From positions 1 through 8,165 of the forward strand of contig CALFEM010000151.1 in NCBI GenBank assembly GCA_937950105.1: a DNA stretch of 8,165 nucleotides, in the 5' to 3' direction. The notes under the pieces were generated by a model. It was not told the DNA's origin and did no database searches. It worked only from the letters and a program-made list of their open reading frames with translations. A program made the translations under genes and the position numbers. Of the stretch, positions 6,815 to 8,165 are shown piece by piece (position 1 is the first letter of the stretch; each line of letters starts with the position of its first letter). Source of the stretch: an uncultured Alphaproteobacteria bacterium (GTDB lineage Bacteria > Pseudomonadota > Alphaproteobacteria > Rhizobiales > Hyphomicrobiaceae).

Positions 6815-6822
6815 TGTTGCCC

Positions 6823-7890
6823 ATGACCGCCATCAGCGACCTCGACATTTTTGCCCGCGTCGCACGCACCGCCAACATGTCCGCGGCCGGCCGCGAAATG
6901 GGGCTTTCCCCGGCGGTGGTCTCCAAGCGCATCAGCCTGCTCGAGGAGCGCCTCGGCGCACGCCTGTTCCAGCGCACCACCCGGCATCTGACGCTCACCG
7001 AGACGGGCGAAGGCTATTTCAAGCGCGTCGTCGACATCCTCAGCCTGATCGAGGAAGCCGAGGATTTCGTCAGCCGCCGTAACACGAGGCCCCGCGGCGT
7101 CCTCAAGGTGACCGCGCCGACCGCCTTCAGCCGCCTGCACATCGCCCCCTACCTCGCCGAGTTCCTGCTCAAGTTCCCCGAGGTCGAGGTCGAAATGCAC
7201 CTCACCGACAACTTCGTCGACATCATCCGCGACGGCTTCGACGTGGCGATCCGCATCGGCGAACTGCGCGATTCGTCGCTCGTCGCCCGCAAGCTGGCGC
7301 CCGAGAATCGCGTCATGTGCGCCTCGCCGAAGTATCTTGCCGACGCCGGCATGCCGAAATCCCTCACCGATCTCGAGACGCACAACTGCCTGCTCGCCGG
7401 CGCCCAGGACGTGTGGCGGCTCGAAGGCCCGGATGGGCAGGTCCAGGTGCGCGTCAAGGGCAACATCCGCTCCAACTCGGCGGAGTTCATCGGCGACGCG
7501 CTGACCGCCGGCCTCGGCATCGCGCTGCGCTCGACGTGGGAAGTCGCCGCGCAGCTGAAATCTGGCGAACTGGTCGTGGTGCTCCCCAAGTATCGCGGCT
7601 CGTCGGCCGTCGGCATCTTCGCGGTCTATCCGTGCCGCGAGTTCATGCCGAACAAGGTCAACGTCTTCATCGAGTATCTGGCCGAACTGTACGGACGCGA
7701 GCTCTACTGGGAAAAGGACAAGCTCGCCGCCAAATCCGCCAACGGTTTCGCTGCGAAAAGCGAGATCGCCACAGCTCCCTCCTGCTCCACGCCACCGAAA
7801 CTCGATGGCAAGATCGCTGCCGAAAAGGCCGCATCTCCGGCGCGCAAGTCTGGCAATGGTAAAGCGGCGCGGCAGAGCAACGGCGGTTGA
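6823..7890 (+). CDS. LysR-family (CrgA-type) transcriptional regulator with a long basic C-terminal tail
   Basis: This is a DNA-binding regulator of 355 residues. Residues 1-60 form the LysR winged helix-turn-helix (FARVARTANMSAAGREMGLS, then VVSKRISLLEERLGARLFQR). Residues 90-292 are the effector-binding domain; RGVLKVTAPTAFSRLHIAPY and the DGFDVAIRIGELRDSSLVARK stretch (in part, 137-157) are typical of the CrgA/DmlR branch. LysR proteins are usually about 300 residues. Here a tail of about 60 residues follows GRELYWEKDK, rich in Ala, Lys, Ser and Gly with around eleven Lys/Arg, probably disordered. The gene is divergent from glcD, the classic position for a LysR regulator of its neighbour, so control of glcDEF in response to glycolate or a related acid is the simplest inference. 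E. coli uses the unrelated GntR-type GlcC instead. The family is certain; target and effector are not shown by sequence. Confidence 0.95.
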   Translation: MTAISDLDIFARVARTANMSAAGREMGLSPAVVSKRISLLEERLGARLFQRTTRHLTLTETGEGYFKRVVDILSLIEEAEDFVSRRNTRPRGVLKVTAPTAFSRLHIAPYLAEFLLKFPEVEVEMHLTDNFVDIIRDGFDVAIRIGELRDSSLVARKLAPENRVMCASPKYLADAGMPKSLTDLETHNCLLAGAQDVWRLEGPDGQVQVRVKGNIRSNSAEFIGDALTAGLGIALRSTWEVAAQLKSGELVVVLPKYRGSSAVGIFAVYPCREFMPNKVNVFIEYLAELYGRELYWEKDKLAAKSANGFAAKSEIATAPSCSTPPKLDGKIAAEKAASPARKSGNGKAARQSNGG

Positions 7891-8032
7891 GTTGCAGCGG
7901 CGCCCGGCTGGCCGTTAGCCGACATCGGAATTCGACGCTCGCAAGGCATCGCCATCGTCGTCGGAGCATCGTAAAAGGGCTCGGACCAGTCTTCCTTGCG
8001 CCTGCCGCTCGAACTTCGGAGCTACGACGACG

Positions 8033-8165
8033 ATGATGCTTCTGCCTCGCCGCACTGCCGCCCTGTACCTCTTCGCCAGCCTCGCCGCTGCGGCACCGGG
8101 AAGCGTCGGTGCCGAGGACCTGAAGAAGGGGGCCGAATCCTTCCGCAAGTGCCGCGCCTGCCACG
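8033..8165 (+). CDS. class I c-type cytochrome, N-terminal part (cut by window end)
   Basis: The frame from ATG 8033 (or the adjacent ATG 8036) runs off the right edge after 44 codons. It opens with a Sec signal peptide: basic LPRR, a hydrophobic core (TAALYLFASLAAAA) and a likely cleavage site after SVGA at residues 24-27. The mature start EDLKKGAESFRKCRACH carries the haem-attachment motif CRACH (C40, C43, H44), spaced as in small soluble mitochondrial-type cytochromes c. The product should be an exported periplasmic electron carrier with haem attached after export. GGAG at 8018-8021 is an acceptable though distant ribosome site. It lies 142 bases after lysR on the same strand. A role with glycolate oxidase cannot be claimed, since that enzyme normally reduces quinone. 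The size and type of the full protein are unknown here. Confidence 0.85.
   Translation, partial: MMLLPRRTAALYLFASLAAAAPGSVGAEDLKKGAESFRKCRACH

Larger units (their letters stand above)
6453..6822. promoter_or_regulatory. divergent glcD/lysR control region
   Basis: These 370 bases separate the divergent starts of glcD and lysR and must hold both promoters. The sequence between 6700 and 6745 is clearly more AT-rich than anything else in the window and is the likely promoter/operator core. On the minus strand GATAAT (6700-6705) is a fair -10 candidate for glcD, which would give a leader of about 240 bases; I find no convincing -35. Two near-identical 12-mers, GATATGCAATCC (6495-6506) and GATGTGCAATCC (6564-6575), lie closer to glcD. 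Family precedent predicts a LysR binding site of the T-N11-A type in such a gap, but I cannot single one out with confidence. No conserved longer protein or RNA gene is evident here. Confidence 0.55.

Noticed and set aside
7905..7921. Small hairpin CGGCT/AGCCG after lysR as a terminator
   Set aside because: It has only five base pairs and no following T-run, too weak to call.
7667..8164. Minus-strand frame across the lysR end and the cytochrome c start
   Set aside because: It overlaps the lysR 3' end and the signal peptide/haem motif of the plus-strand cytochrome, and shows no recognisable domain.

Overview
The window is GC-rich and densely coding, with strongly GC-biased third codon positions. 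Its gene content (a three-subunit glycolate oxidase, a CrgA-type LysR regulator, a small exported class I cytochrome c, and a JmjC/cupin-like protein of the kind I associate with Bradyrhizobium relatives) suggests an alphaproteobacterium, probably Hyphomicrobiales. That placement is inference from family resemblance; there is no rRNA or other taxonomic marker here.

Layout. Six full-length genes lie in two divergent blocks, with a partial gene at the right edge. The minus-strand block, read from right to left, starts at 6452 with glcD (FAD subunit), glcE (second FAD-fold subunit) and glcF (double 4Fe-4S/CCG subunit), which form an operon-like run with gaps of 78 and 59 bases. A 120-base spacer with two inverted repeats separates glcF from a 398-residue protein. 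That protein has the phosphatase core of bacterial Pnkp RNA-repair enzymes, but its N-terminal kinase domain is degenerate and it has no ligase domain. It is followed by a possible 74-codon small ORF and by a JmjC/cupin-fold putative Fe(II) oxygenase. The oxygenase reading frame ends at a TAA just inside the left edge, in a place where I expect the family to continue.

The plus-strand block starts at 6823 with a CrgA-type LysR regulator that has an unusual basic Ala/Lys-rich tail of about 60 residues. Further right is the first part of a c-type cytochrome (signal peptide plus the CxxCH haem site), cut by the window end.

How the genes work together. GlcD, GlcE and GlcF together oxidise glycolate to glyoxylate at the membrane and pass electrons to the quinone pool. 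The LysR gene shares a 370-base divergent intergenic region with glcD and is the obvious candidate regulator, in place of the GntR-type GlcC of E. coli. That region contains a locally AT-rich core near 6700-6745 and, just upstream of lysR, a strong ribosome site followed by a 10-codon mini-ORF that could be a leader peptide. The Pnkp-like and JmjC genes have no evident link to glycolate metabolism.

The most notable features are the ligase-less Pnkp-like protein with a lost P-loop, the apparent Glu-to-stop change in the JmjC gene, and the putative leader peptide before lysR. I see no CRISPR array, tRNA, rRNA, insertion sequence or phage gene.
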